Shown here: positions 8,543 through 16,876 of the stretch, one piece after another
Numbering within the stretch: the stretch's first letter is position 1
Layout: each line of letters begins with the position of its first letter
Assembly: GCF_021245725.1 (NCBI RefSeq)
Contig: NZ_JAJGSX010000007.1
Span: forward strand, 186,001 to 250,000
Direction: 5' to 3'
Length of the DNA stretch: 64,000 nucleotides
DNA from: Pseudonocardia sp. TRM90224
GTDB lineage: Bacteria > Actinomycetota > Actinomycetes > Mycobacteriales > Pseudonocardiaceae
Translations under genes and position numbers: made by a program
The notes under the pieces: generated by a model
Seen by the model: only the letters and a program-made list of their open reading frames with translations
What the model was told of the DNA's origin: nothing
Databases searched by the model: none

Positions 8543-9718
8543 ATGACTGGTACAGCGCACACCGTCCTGATCTCGGGGGCCAGCGTCGCGGGCCCCACGC
8601 TCGCCTACTGGCTGCGCCGGCACGGCTTCACCCCGACGGTCGTGGAACGGGCCGCGGCCCCGCGGGTCGGCGGGCAGGCCATCGACGTTCGCGGAGTCGC
8701 CGTCGACGTGGTCGACCGGATGGGCGTGCTCGCAGAGGTCCGCGCAGCGCGCACGCAGATGCGCGGGATGGCGTTCGTCGACGAGAACGGCGCCGAGCTG
8801 ATGAGCACGACGACGATGACCTTCACCGGCGGCCCGACCGAGGGCTCCGACGTCGAGATCCTGCGCGACGACCTCAGCACGATCCTGCTGAAGGCCACCG
8901 AGGGGATCGAATACCTCTACGGCGATTCGATCAACGGCATCACCCAGCACGCCGACGGCGTGGACGTCACGTTCGAGAAGGCGGAGCCGCGGACGTTCGA
9001 CCTGGTCATCGGCGCCGACGGGCTGCACTCGGCAGTGCGGGGGCTCGCCTTCGGCCCGGAGCGCGACTGCGTGACGCACCTGGGCAAGTACCTCTCGGTC
9101 TTCACGGCGCCGAACTTCCTCGACCTCGACCGGTGGCAGATCTTCCACCAGACGACCCCCGGCGCCATGGCCGGCCTGTACACGGCGCGCAACAACACCG
9201 AGACCCGGGTGAACATGGGCTTCGAGTCGGAGCCGTTCGACTACGACCACCGCGACGTCGAGCAGCAGAAGAAGCTCATCGCCGACGCGTTCGCGGGCGC
9301 GGGCTGGGAGGTGCCGCGGATGGTCGAGGAGATGTGGCGCTCTCCCGACTTCTACTTCGACTCGATGGCGCAGGTGCACCTCGACAGCTGGGCACGCGGG
9401 CGGGTCTCGCTGGTCGGCGACGCCGGCTACTGCGCCTCACCGCTCTCCGGCCAGGGCACCAGCCTCGCGCTCGTCGGTGCGTACGTGCTCGCGGGCGAGC
9501 TGAAGGCCGCCGGCGGCGACCACGCGGCCGCGTTCGCGAGCTACGAGCGGGAGATGCGCGAGTTCGTCGCGGCCAACCAGCACCTCGCAACCATCAACGG
9601 CGAGCAGATGAAGACGCTCCTGGAGGAGCAGGCGCAGGACGACGACGCGATCGAGCAGCGCGTCGGCGACCACTGGGTCGCCTCGGCCGCGAACCTGATC
9701 ACGCTCAAGGACTACTGA
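8543..9718 (+). CDS. FAD-dependent monooxygenase (TetX/PHBH type)
   Basis: 391 residues of a class A flavoprotein hydroxylase. The FAD-binding fold begins at residue 8 (VLISGASVAGPTLAYWL). The DG motif is DLVIGADGLHSAVR near 165, and the GD motif VSLVGDAGYCASPLSGQG is near 300. Relatives hydroxylate aromatic or polyketide compounds, and some inactivate tetracyclines or rifamycins; the substrate here is unknown. A divergent GntR-TetR regulator and an operator-like repeat suggest induction by a small molecule. The ATG at 8543 was chosen over a frame opening 36 bases earlier because it immediately precedes the nucleotide-binding strand. Confidence 0.85.
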   Translation: MTGTAHTVLISGASVAGPTLAYWLRRHGFTPTVVERAAAPRVGGQAIDVRGVAVDVVDRMGVLAEVRAARTQMRGMAFVDENGAELMSTTTMTFTGGPTEGSDVEILRDDLSTILLKATEGIEYLYGDSINGITQHADGVDVTFEKAEPRTFDLVIGADGLHSAVRGLAFGPERDCVTHLGKYLSVFTAPNFLDLDRWQIFHQTTPGAMAGLYTARNNTETRVNMGFESEPFDYDHRDVEQQKKLIADAFAGAGWEVPRMVEEMWRSPDFYFDSMAQVHLDSWARGRVSLVGDAGYCASPLSGQGTSLALVGAYVLAGELKAAGGDHAAAFASYEREMREFVAANQHLATINGEQMKTLLEEQAQDDDAIEQRVGDHWVASAANLITLKDY

Positions 9719-9724
9719 GGCGCC

Positions 9725-9793
9725 AACTTCCCCACCGTTTTGGGCGGATGCGCGCTCCGCAGGCGCGCAAGTGCCCAAAACGGTGGGGAACTT
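9725..9793. repeat. Palindrome family A, copy R3 (subtype beta)
   Basis: 69 bp, between the convergent monooxygenase and TetR genes, 6 bases after the first stop and 4 before the other. The arms are AACTTCCCCACCGTTTTG and CAAAACGGTGGGGAACTT. Confidence 0.9.
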
Positions 9794-9797
9794 CCGG

Positions 9798-10370
9798 TCA
9801 GGCGAGCACCGTGCGGACCGTCTTGTGGACGGTTTCGACGGCCGGCGGGGCGGCCCTGTCGGCGAAGAGCATGTGGGTGGCGCCGATCAGGGTCGGCGCG
9901 AGGGTGTCGACGTCGGCCGTCGGAGGGATGCGGCCGAGCTCGCGTTCCGCCGCGAGGTAGCCGGCGATCATGGCCGCCGCCTCCGTGAGCAGCGGGACGC
10001 CGGTGGGCCACCGCTCGCGCAGCCGGGCGCGCAGCTCGTCGCGGAAGATCAGCAGCGCGACGACGGCGACGGCCACCGACCCGAACAGCGCGGTGAGCGC
10101 CTCGGTGAGGTTGCCGGTGACGGTCCCGGTCCCCGCGGACTCCCGCAGCGCGATCGCGGCCGCCTCCATCCGCTGGACGCGGTCGATCACCAGCTGCGCG
10201 AGGAAGTCGTCGAAATCGGTGAAGTGGCGGTGCAGCACCCCCTTCGCGACCCCGGCCTCCTCGGTGACGGCGCGGCTGGTCAAGCCGTTCGGTCCGGCCT
10301 GCAGCAGCACCCGCTCGGCGGCCTCGAACAGCTGCTCGCGCGCATCGCGGATGTGGACGCCAGTGGGCAA
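9798..10370 (-). CDS. TetR-family regulator
   Basis: 190 residues. The helix-turn-helix is near residues 25-50 (GLTSRAVTEEAGVAKGVLHRHF), followed by a C-terminal ligand-binding bundle. It is divergent from a SAM methyltransferase. The TTG start is preferred because AGGAG lies 5 bases upstream. The ATG at 10406 has no ribosome site and falls inside the operator. Two near-identical 18-bp palindromes in the intergenic region are likely its binding sites, so it probably represses itself and the methyltransferase. Confidence 0.75.
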   Translation of the reverse strand: MPTGVHIRDAREQLFEAAERVLLQAGPNGLTSRAVTEEAGVAKGVLHRHFTDFDDFLAQLVIDRVQRMEAAAIALRESAGTGTVTGNLTEALTALFGSVAVAVVALLIFRDELRARLRERWPTGVPLLTEAAAMIAGYLAAERELGRIPPTADVDTLAPTLIGATHMLFADRAAPPAVETVHKTVRTVLA

Positions 10371-10383
10371 CCGGACTCCTCGG

Positions 10384-10427
10384 TCGACGAGTGGGCACGT
10401 GCCCACTAGAGTGGGCGCATGCCCACT
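10384..10427 (+). promoter_or_regulatory. Methyltransferase promoter with twin TetR operators
   Basis: Two 18-bp palindromes lie at 10390-10407 (AGTGGGCACGTGCCCACT, perfect) and 10410-10427 (AGTGGGCGCATGCCCACT, central mismatch). Their centres are 20 bases apart, which puts them on the same DNA face. A promoter TCGACG-17 bases-TAGAGT (10384-10412) interleaves with them. The methyltransferase ATG (10419) is inside the second palindrome, so the message is probably leaderless. Confidence 0.65.
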
Positions 10428-11216
10428 CTACCCGAGCCGCACCGGCATCGAGACACCGCGGAGTCGTTCGGCACGAACGCCGCCCGCTACGACCGGACCC
10501 GGCCCAGCTACCCCGACGCCATGGTCGCGGCGATCGTCGCCGCAGGTCCGGGACCCGGTGTGCTCGACGTGCTCGACGTCGGGTGCGGCACCGGCATCTC
10601 GAGCAGGCAGTTCGTGGCAGCGGGCTGCCGCATGCTCGGCGTCGACGCCGACCCGCGGATGGCCGAGTTCGCCCGCGGCACCGGCCTCGACGTCGAGGTG
10701 GCGAGGTTCGAGGACTGGGAGGCCGCCGGACGGACGTTCGACCTGGTCGTCGCAGGGCAGACGTGGCACTGGGTCGACCCGGTCGCCGGTGCGGCAAAGG
10801 CGGCGACGGTGCTGCGCCCCGCCGGCCGGCTGGCCGTGTTCTGGAACGTCGCACAGCCGCCGGAAGAGGTAGCGGAAGCCTTCGCCGAGGTGTATCGCCG
10901 GGTGCTGCCGGACAGCCCGTTCGGCACCGTGTCGGCCCAACCGCTCGACGCGTACGCGCCCGGTTTCACGACGGCCGCCCACGGGATGCGGGCTTGCGGC
11001 GCCTTCGGCGAGCCGGCGCACTGGCGCTACGAATGGGAACGCCTCTGCACCCGCGACGAGTGGCTGGACGTGGTGCCGACGCACGGCGGGCACAACCTGC
11101 TGCCGCCCGCGCAGCTCACCGAGCTGGTCGACGGCTTCGGCGCCGCCATCGACGCCGCGGGCGGCAGCTTCCCGATGTCCTACACGACCGTCGTCGTCAC
11201 CGCCGCCCTCAACTGA
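10419..11216 (+). CDS. Class I SAM-dependent methyltransferase
   Basis: 265 residues with a Rossmann methyltransferase core. Motif I is VLDVGCGTGISSRQF (near 48-62), the acidic end of strand 2 is LGVDADPRM, and the motif VVAGQTWHWVDP is near 110. It resembles the broad YcgJ/Methyltransf_11 small-molecule class; no substrate can be named. The start codon lies in an operator of the divergent TetR gene, about 6 bases from a TAGAGT -10, indicating a leaderless and tightly repressed transcript. It ends 6 bases before palindrome R4. Confidence 0.8.
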   Translation: MPTLPEPHRHRDTAESFGTNAARYDRTRPSYPDAMVAAIVAAGPGPGVLDVLDVGCGTGISSRQFVAAGCRMLGVDADPRMAEFARGTGLDVEVARFEDWEAAGRTFDLVVAGQTWHWVDPVAGAAKAATVLRPAGRLAVFWNVAQPPEEVAEAFAEVYRRVLPDSPFGTVSAQPLDAYAPGFTTAAHGMRACGAFGEPAHWRYEWERLCTRDEWLDVVPTHGGHNLLPPAQLTELVDGFGAAIDAAGGSFPMSYTTVVVTAALN

Positions 11217-11221
11217 CCCAG

Positions 11222-11291
11222 AAGTTCCCCACCGTTTTGCCTACTTGCACGAGGTTTTGGGTGTGCAGGTTGGCAAAACGGTGGGGAAGTT
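11222..11291. repeat. Palindrome family A, copy R4 (subtype alpha)
   Basis: 70 bp between the convergent methyltransferase and tam genes. The outer arms contain CCCCACCGTTTTGCC and GGCAAAACGGTGGGG. The inner stem is of the TACTTGCAC/GTGCAGGTT type. Confidence 0.9.
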
Positions 11292-11294
11292 GGG

Positions 11295-12065
11295 CTAGCC
11301 GAGGCGCTTGCGCGCGACGACGAAGATCCGGCGGAACGGGAACCAGGTCGTCTCGTCGGCCTGCGCCGGGTACGCGGCGCGCAGCAGCGGAGCCAGCTCG
11401 GCGCGGAAGGCGGCATACCGCTCCTCGTCGAGCGCGTCGCGGACGGGCCGCAGTGCCGTCCCGCTGATCCACTCCAGCACCGGGTCGGTGCCGGTGAGGC
11501 GGTGCAGGTAGGTGGTCTCCCACACGTCGACGTCGGCGCCGGTGCCGGCGAAGAGCTCGGCGTAGGCGGCCGGGGTCGGCACCGCGTTCTCCCCGCGCAA
11601 CGCGAGGCGCGCCCGCCACCGCGGCGCCGCCGCCAGCTCCCTGACCAGCACGTGCGACGGCGCGCCGAAGTTGCCGGGCACCTGCATCGCGAACCAGGCC
11701 CCCTCGGGGAGCGCGGTCATCCACCCGGGGATCAGCTGGGGGTGCGCCGGCACCCACTGCAGCACGGCGTTCGTGACGACGACATCGGTGTCGGGCCCGG
11801 GCATCCAGTCGACGACGTCGGCCTGCTGCGCGTCGATCCCGCGCTCGCGCGCTGCGGCGACCATCTCGGCCGACGAGTCGAGCGCGGTGACCACGGCACC
11901 GGGCCACCGGGCGCTGAGCAGCCCCGTGAGGTGTCCCGGACCGCAGCCGAGGTCTACGACCCTGCGCGGGGCATCGGCACCGATGCGCGCGAGCAGGTCG
12001 TGGAACGGGCGCGAGCGGTGGTCGTCGAAGCGCAGGTAGAGCGCCGGGTCCCACAGCGTGCTCAC
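11295..12065 (-). CDS. tam: Trans-aconitate 2-methyltransferase
   Basis: 256 residues. Family hallmarks are WDPALYLRFDDHRSRPFHDLL at the N-terminus (residues 4-24), motif I VVDLGCGPGHLT, NAVLQWVPAH and AMQVPGNF. Tam methylates trans-aconitate, a spontaneous by-product that inhibits aconitase, using SAM. Its GTG start overlaps the stop of the upstream gene by four bases (GTGA), and that gene overlaps dnaG in the same way, so tam is the third gene of a dnaG operon. The close fit of the N-terminal block to Tam makes the call fairly secure. Confidence 0.88.
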   Translation of the reverse strand: MSTLWDPALYLRFDDHRSRPFHDLLARIGADAPRRVVDLGCGPGHLTGLLSARWPGAVVTALDSSAEMVAAARERGIDAQQADVVDWMPGPDTDVVVTNAVLQWVPAHPQLIPGWMTALPEGAWFAMQVPGNFGAPSHVLVRELAAAPRWRARLALRGENAVPTPAAYAELFAGTGADVDVWETTYLHRLTGTDPVLEWISGTALRPVRDALDEERYAAFRAELAPLLRAAYPAQADETTWFPFRRIFVVARKRLG

Positions 12066-12583
12066 GGCGCCAGCCCCAGCGTGCGGGCGACGTCGGAGGC
12101 GAGCGAGCGCACCGACGTCTCGTCCGTCCCGGGGTCGGGCCGGACCTGCAGGACGATCCCGTCGCGGCCGGGCACCTTGCGCCGGACGAACCACGCGCCG
12201 CCGCTCGGGAGGTCGCGGTGGTGGCGGGAGCGGATCGACCCGGTGACCCGCTCGTGCACCACCTGCGGGACCTTGCCCGGCTGGGCGAGCTTCAGCCGCC
12301 GCGGGGCGAGGTCGTTGATCAGGACGGCGCCGCCGACGTCGACGCCCTCCTCCGACTCGATGATCGTGATCACGTCGTTCTTCCAGGTCGCCTTGCTGAT
12401 GAGGTGCCAGCCGAGCCGCCGCCCGTCGGGGAGCAGCAGCCCCCGTGAGGTCGCGACGAGATGCTCGCCCTCGACGATGGTCGCCGCCGCGAGCACGTGC
12501 TCGTCGGCGTCGAGGGTTGCGGGAAAACCCGGCGGCAGCTCGCCGCGGCCGAGCAGCCTGCGCACGATGGCGAGCGGATTCAC
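12062..12583 (-). CDS. Conserved protein, PH-like domain, dnaG operon
   Basis: 173 residues and no signal peptide. The sequence alternates short beta strands (DADEHVLAAATIVEGEHLVATSRGLLLP) in the manner of small bacterial PH-like domains, with a helical C-terminus. It starts in the last bases of dnaG (GTGA overlap) and itself overlaps tam, so it is co-translated with primase. Function unknown. The domain call rests on strand pattern and is tentative. Confidence 0.7.
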   Translation of the reverse strand: MNPLAIVRRLLGRGELPPGFPATLDADEHVLAAATIVEGEHLVATSRGLLLPDGRRLGWHLISKATWKNDVITIIESEEGVDVGGAVLINDLAPRRLKLAQPGKVPQVVHERVTGSIRSRHHRDLPSGGAWFVRRKVPGRDGIVLQVRPDPGTDETSVRSLASDVARTLGLAP

Positions 12584-14436
12584 CGCAGGGCCTTCTCGCG
12601 CAGCGCGATGCGGTACTGCTCCAGCGGAACGAGGTCGCCGAAAAGCTGGTGGTACGCGTCGGCCTCCTCGATCGGGTTGGTGCGCTGCAGCCGCGATTTG
12701 AGCTCGGCGACCTGCGCCTCGACCAGCGCGAGTCGCACGCCGGCGATCACGCTGGCGACGTAGCGCGCCTCCTCGACGTTCTTGCGCGGCAGCTCCATCG
12801 GCTCGACGGCCAGCTCGGTCACGAGCCCGCGCGCCTCGGTGTTGCACTCGCTGAGCACCGACTCGACCCAGGCGTGCCCTTCCTTCCCACCACACACCCC
12901 GCCGGCGGCCTGCACCGCGCGGTGCACGCCGGCGAACACGGGGTGGGTGAACGCCTGCTCCGGCAGCTCGTCGTAGGACGGGCCGGCGACCGAGGGCACC
13001 TGCAGGGCTGCCTTGAGCGCCTCGCGTTGCAGGTGCAGGCGCGGGTCGTCCTTGTGGGGCGCGTCGACGACCTTCTGGCGGGGCGCCCGGACGGGTTCGG
13101 CCGGCGCGCCCGCGCTCTCCCGGACGCGACGCACGACCATCGCGATGTCGTCCCAGCTGGCCCACCCGGCGAGCCGGCGCGCGTACTCGTCGCGCAGGTC
13201 CTCGCGCCGGATCCGCGCCACCAAAGGCACGCACCGCTGCAGCGCCGCGACGCGGCCCTCCGCGGTGTCGAGGTTGTGGTCGCGCAGCATCGAGCGGATC
13301 GCGAACTCGAACAGCGGCTCGCGGCGCGCGACGAGATCGCGCACCGCGGTGTCGCCGTGGCTCTGCCGCAGCTCGCAAGGGTCCTGACCGTCGGGAGCGA
13401 TCGCGACGAAGGTCTGCGCGGCGAAGCTCTGGTCGCCCTCGAACGCCTTCAGCGCTGCCGCCTGGCCAGCCGCGTCGCCGTCGAAGGTGTAGATGACCTC
13501 GCCGAGGTCGAACGAGTCGTCGCCGATCAGCCTGCGGATCACCGAGACGTGCTCGGCGCCGAAGGCCGTCCCACAGGAGGCGACGGCGGTCGGCACGCCG
13601 GCCAGGTGCATCGCCATGACGTCGGTGTAGCCCTCGACGACCACCACCTGGCGGCGCTTGGCGATCTCCCGCTTCGCGAGGTCGAGGCCGAACAGCACGT
13701 GGGTCTTGCGGTACACCGGCGTCTCGCTGGTGTTTAGGTACTTCGCCTCGATCTGGTCGTCGTCGAAGAGGCGGCGGGCGCCGAACCCGACGACGTCGCC
13801 GCCCAGGTCCCTGATCGGCCAGAGCAGGCGCCGGTGGAACCGGTCTATCGGGCCCCGCCGGCCCTCCTTCGACAGGCCGGCCTTCATCAGCTCGTCGAGG
13901 GTGAACCCGGCGCCGAGCAGGTGCTTGGTCAGGACGTCCCAGCCGCCGGGCGCGTATCCGCAGCCGAATGTCGTGGCCGCGGCGGTGTCGAACCCGCGGG
14001 CGGTCAGGAACTGGACGGCCGGCGCGGCCTCCGGGGTGCGCAGCTGCGCGGCGTAGAACTCGGCGGCCCGCTTGTTCGCCTCCAGCAGGCGCGAGCGGGT
14101 GCCGCGGTCGCGTTGGACGGAGCTGCCGCCGCCCTCGTAGGTGAGCTGGATGCCGACCTTGTCGGCGAGCCGCTCGACCGCCTCGACGAACCCGACGTGC
14201 TCGATCTTCATGATGAACGCGACTGCGTCGCCGCCTTCGGCGCAACCGAAGCAGTGGAACATCCCCCGCGACGGGCGCACGTTGAACGAGGGCGTCTTCT
14301 CGTCGTGGAACGGGCAGAGGCCCTTGAGCGAGCCCGCGCCGGCGGGGCGCAGCGCCACGTACTCGCCGATGACCTCGTCGATGCGGACCCGGTCGCGGAC
14401 CTCTGCGATGTCGCTGTCGCGGATCCGGCCTGCCAC
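12580..14436 (-). CDS. dnaG: DNA primase DnaG
   Basis: 618 residues. Makes RNA primers at the replication fork. An N-terminal CHC2 zinc finger is complete (Cys41, His44, Cys62, Cys65). The TOPRIM catalytic core shows VVVVEGYTDVMA (the metal-binding Glu) and the YTFDGDAAGQ acidic pair. A helical C-terminal DnaB-interacting region follows. The GTG start directly precedes the RIRDSDIAEVRDRV helix normal for the family. It heads a three-gene operon with the PH-like gene and tam. In many actinobacteria dgt lies next to dnaG; here dgt is 10 kb away. Confidence 0.96.
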   Translation of the reverse strand: MAGRIRDSDIAEVRDRVRIDEVIGEYVALRPAGAGSLKGLCPFHDEKTPSFNVRPSRGMFHCFGCAEGGDAVAFIMKIEHVGFVEAVERLADKVGIQLTYEGGGSSVQRDRGTRSRLLEANKRAAEFYAAQLRTPEAAPAVQFLTARGFDTAAATTFGCGYAPGGWDVLTKHLLGAGFTLDELMKAGLSKEGRRGPIDRFHRRLLWPIRDLGGDVVGFGARRLFDDDQIEAKYLNTSETPVYRKTHVLFGLDLAKREIAKRRQVVVVEGYTDVMAMHLAGVPTAVASCGTAFGAEHVSVIRRLIGDDSFDLGEVIYTFDGDAAGQAAALKAFEGDQSFAAQTFVAIAPDGQDPCELRQSHGDTAVRDLVARREPLFEFAIRSMLRDHNLDTAEGRVAALQRCVPLVARIRREDLRDEYARRLAGWASWDDIAMVVRRVRESAGAPAEPVRAPRQKVVDAPHKDDPRLHLQREALKAALQVPSVAGPSYDELPEQAFTHPVFAGVHRAVQAAGGVCGGKEGHAWVESVLSECNTEARGLVTELAVEPMELPRKNVEEARYVASVIAGVRLALVEAQVAELKSRLQRTNPIEEADAYHQLFGDLVPLEQYRIALREKALR

Positions 14437-14569
14437 ATCGGCGAGTCTATGCCGCGCCGCCGCGCGGGCTGCCGGCGAGCGGCCATCGGCCGAAAGGTGG
14501 AGCGGTTCGGACGGTGATCCGTACCTCCGACCGAGGTCAACGGCTTCCAAAGTGGCCAGAGTGGACACC

Positions 14570-14854
14570 ATGACGATCGCGGACTTCGTTGGGATCCTCG
14601 GAGCCATTGCCGGGATCGCGGTGCTGGCGCTCATGGCGGCCGTGCCGCTCCTGCTGGCCCTCCCCCTCCCGAGCAAGAGCGCCCAGCCGATCAAGAGCAC
14701 AGGACGACCGGCGCCGGTCGACGCGGTGGCGCCCGCTCCGGCGGCGGCCCCGCCCGTTGCGGTGCCGGCGCAGCGCACGGCGCCGGTGCGGCGGATCACC
14801 ACCCCGCACCTCGGGTCGCACGGCGCGCACGGGACGCACGCGGCGGCGAGCTGA
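14570..14854 (+). CDS. Small single-pass membrane protein
   Basis: 94 residues. One strong hydrophobic helix lies at about residues 6-34 (FVGILGAIAGIAVLALMAAV), followed by a tail rich in Pro and Ala with several basic residues and ending in His/Gly. No known family. It is divergent from dnaG and convergent with a TetR gene. CAGAGT about 7 bases before the ATG resembles the leaderless -10 pattern seen elsewhere in the window. A GTG three codons earlier is possible. Confidence 0.6.
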   Translation: MTIADFVGILGAIAGIAVLALMAAVPLLLALPLPSKSAQPIKSTGRPAPVDAVAPAPAAAPPVAVPAQRTAPVRRITTPHLGSHGAHGTHAAAS

Positions 14855-14871
14855 GCCGTCAGGTCGCGCCG

Positions 14872-15459
14872 TCAGGTCGCCGGGCGCAGCCCCACGGCGC
14901 CCGGGATCGCCGCCAGCGCAGCAGCCAGCTCCGCACCGGACGGTGTTGCGTCGGGATCGAGCAGCCACTGGGCCAGCAGGCCGTCGGAGATCGCGATCTG
15001 GAACGACGCCAGCGCCCTGGCGTGCGGACCCTCCGGCACGCCGAGCGCACCGACCAGCAGCTCGGCAGCAGCGACCCGGCTGCGCTCGTACGCCGTCGCC
15101 AGCTTCTCCTTGAGCTGTGGCGAACGTTCCGCCTGCGCGAGCGCCTCGACGAACGCGACGGCGAGCCCGCGGAACTCACCGAACGCCGCGATCATGGCCG
15201 ACCACGACGCCGCCATGAGGCTGAAGGCGTCGTGTGCTGGGGCGATGTCGAGGGTGAGCACCCTGACCCGGTCGACCCACTCCTCGAACATGTCCGAGAT
15301 GGCCTCGTTGAGCAGCGCTTCCTTCGAACCGAAGTGGTAGCCGATCGAGGCGAGGTTCGTCCCCGACTCGGCGACGAGGTCGCGCGCGGTGGTGCGGGCG
15401 TAGCCGCGCATCTCCAGGCAGCGGCGCGCGCCGGCGAGGAGGTCTTCCCGGTGGCCCAT
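14872..15459 (-). CDS. TetR-family regulator divergent from P450
   Basis: 195 residues. The N-terminal helix-turn-helix includes TTARDLVAESGTNLASIGYHFGSKEALL, and a C-terminal TetR bundle follows. The ATG at 15459 is preferred over the GTG at 15468 because TATCGT (15467-15472) stands exactly seven bases upstream, with AAGACA 18 bases before that: a leaderless promoter. It is 60 bases from the divergent cytochrome P450, and the palindromes between them make local repression likely. Confidence 0.82.
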   Translation of the reverse strand: MGHREDLLAGARRCLEMRGYARTTARDLVAESGTNLASIGYHFGSKEALLNEAISDMFEEWVDRVRVLTLDIAPAHDAFSLMAASWSAMIAAFGEFRGLAVAFVEALAQAERSPQLKEKLATAYERSRVAAAELLVGALGVPEGPHARALASFQIAISDGLLAQWLLDPDATPSGAELAAALAAIPGAVGLRPAT

Positions 15460-15466
15460 GCGGATC

Positions 15467-15510
15467 ACGATAGCCGAACCGATAGACGTCTGTCTTATAC
15501 GTACGTATGA
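15467..15510. promoter_or_regulatory. Divergent TetR/P450 promoter-operator
   Basis: Overlapping promoters point both ways. Leftward: AAGACA (15491-15496), 18 bases, TATCGT (15467-15472). Rightward: TAGACG (15483-15488), 16 bases, TATGAT (15505-15510). Two palindromes cover the -35 and -10 elements: GATAGACGTCTGTC (15481-15494, one mismatch pair) and ATACGTACGTAT (15497-15508, perfect). Confidence 0.55.
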
Positions 15511-15519
15511 TTAGCTAGC

Positions 15520-16866
15520 ATGAGCTCGCTGCCGCCCGGTCCCCGCGTTCCGCTCGCCGCCCAGACCCTGCTCACCTGGCGCCTCACCCGCTGGTGGCTC
15601 GACACCTGCCACCGCCGCTACGGCGACATCTTCACCGTCCGCGTGGTGCCGACCGGAACCGTCGTCTACTTGGCCGACCCCGCCGACATCGCGACCGTCT
15701 TCGCCGGCAGCCCTGCCGTCTTCCACGCCGGTGAGGGGAACGTGGCACTGAAAGGACTGCTCGGCGAAGACTCGGTGCTCCTGCTGGACGAGGAGCGCCA
15801 CCGCGACCGCCGCAAGCTGATGCTCCCTGCGTTCCACCGAGCCTCGGTGCGCAAGCAGGAGGCCGAGATCGCCGACATCGCGGCGGCCGAGGTCGCCCGG
15901 TGGCCGGTCGGGCGGGAGTTCCCCGTGGCGGAGCGGATGGCGGCGGTCACGCTGGAGGTCATCCTCAAGGTCGTCATCGGCACCCGTGACGAGACCAGGC
16001 TCGCGGCGCTGCGCCGAGCGCTGCCGGCCGTCATGCGCAGGGGGTTCCGGGAGACCTCGGCCATGGCCCGGCCCGAGCTGCTCGCGCTGCGCCCGTGGCA
16101 GGCCATCCGCGACCACCGCGCCGAGGCCGACCGCCTGCTGCACGACGAGATCCGGCGCTGCCGGGCCGATCCCGCGCTCGCCGAGCGCACCGACGTCCTC
16201 GCGATGCTCGTGCGCGCCTCGCAGGAGGACAGCCGCGCGATGTCGGACGGCGAGCTGCGCGACCAGCTGATGACGCTCCTGCTCGCCGGTCACGAGACGA
16301 CCGCGACCGGGCTCGCGTGGACGCTGGAGCGGCTCGTCCGGCACCCGGACGTGCTGGCGAAGGCCGTGCGCGCCGCGCAGGACGACGACGTCGAGTACCT
16401 CGACGCGCTGGTCAAGGAGATCCTCAGGGTGCGTCCGGTGATCATGGATGTGGCGCGCAAGCTGACGGCGCCGGTCGAGGTCGGCGGGTACCTGCTCCCG
16501 GCCGGGACGGTGGTCGCGCCGGCGATCGGACTCGTGCAGCACTCGGCGCGGCACTACCCCGACCCGCTGCGGTTCGACCCCGACCGGATGCTCGGCGCCA
16601 CGCTCACCCCGACGACCTGGCTGCCGTTCGGCGGTGGCGCCCGCCGTTGCCTCGGGGCGGTGTTCGCGCAGGTCGAGATGCGGTTGGTGCTGCGGGAGAT
16701 CCTGCGGGCCGTCGAGCTGGCGCCGACGTCGGCACGCGCGGAGCGCGCCCGTTCGAAGCACATCACGCTGGTCCCGCACCGTGGGGCGCGGATCACGGTG
16801 CGGGCCCGCCACCCGAGAGAGGTCGAGGGAGCAGGGGCCGGGACGGCCGGGGCTGGGACCGCGTAG
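15520..16866 (+). CDS. Cytochrome P450
   Basis: 448 residues, soluble. The oxygen-activating I-helix motif is AGHETT (256-261), the K-helix ExxR pair is Glu300/Arg303, and the heme-thiolate loop is FGGGARRCLG with Cys377. Length and motifs match bacterial CYP families with eukaryote-like I-helices. The substrate is unknown and no ferredoxin or reductase is adjacent. The tail beyond residue 430 is low-complexity Gly/Ala. It is divergent from a TetR gene and followed after 10 bases by an ECF sigma gene, possibly in one transcript. Confidence 0.92.
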   Translation: MSSLPPGPRVPLAAQTLLTWRLTRWWLDTCHRRYGDIFTVRVVPTGTVVYLADPADIATVFAGSPAVFHAGEGNVALKGLLGEDSVLLLDEERHRDRRKLMLPAFHRASVRKQEAEIADIAAAEVARWPVGREFPVAERMAAVTLEVILKVVIGTRDETRLAALRRALPAVMRRGFRETSAMARPELLALRPWQAIRDHRAEADRLLHDEIRRCRADPALAERTDVLAMLVRASQEDSRAMSDGELRDQLMTLLLAGHETTATGLAWTLERLVRHPDVLAKAVRAAQDDDVEYLDALVKEILRVRPVIMDVARKLTAPVEVGGYLLPAGTVVAPAIGLVQHSARHYPDPLRFDPDRMLGATLTPTTWLPFGGGARRCLGAVFAQVEMRLVLREILRAVELAPTSARAERARSKHITLVPHRGARITVRARHPREVEGAGAGTAGAGTA

Positions 16867-16876
16867 CTTCCGGGGC

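Noticed and set aside
14437..14569. Possible tRNA gene next to dnaG, as in some relatives
   Set aside because: No cloverleaf or T-arm sequence was found in this interval on either strand.
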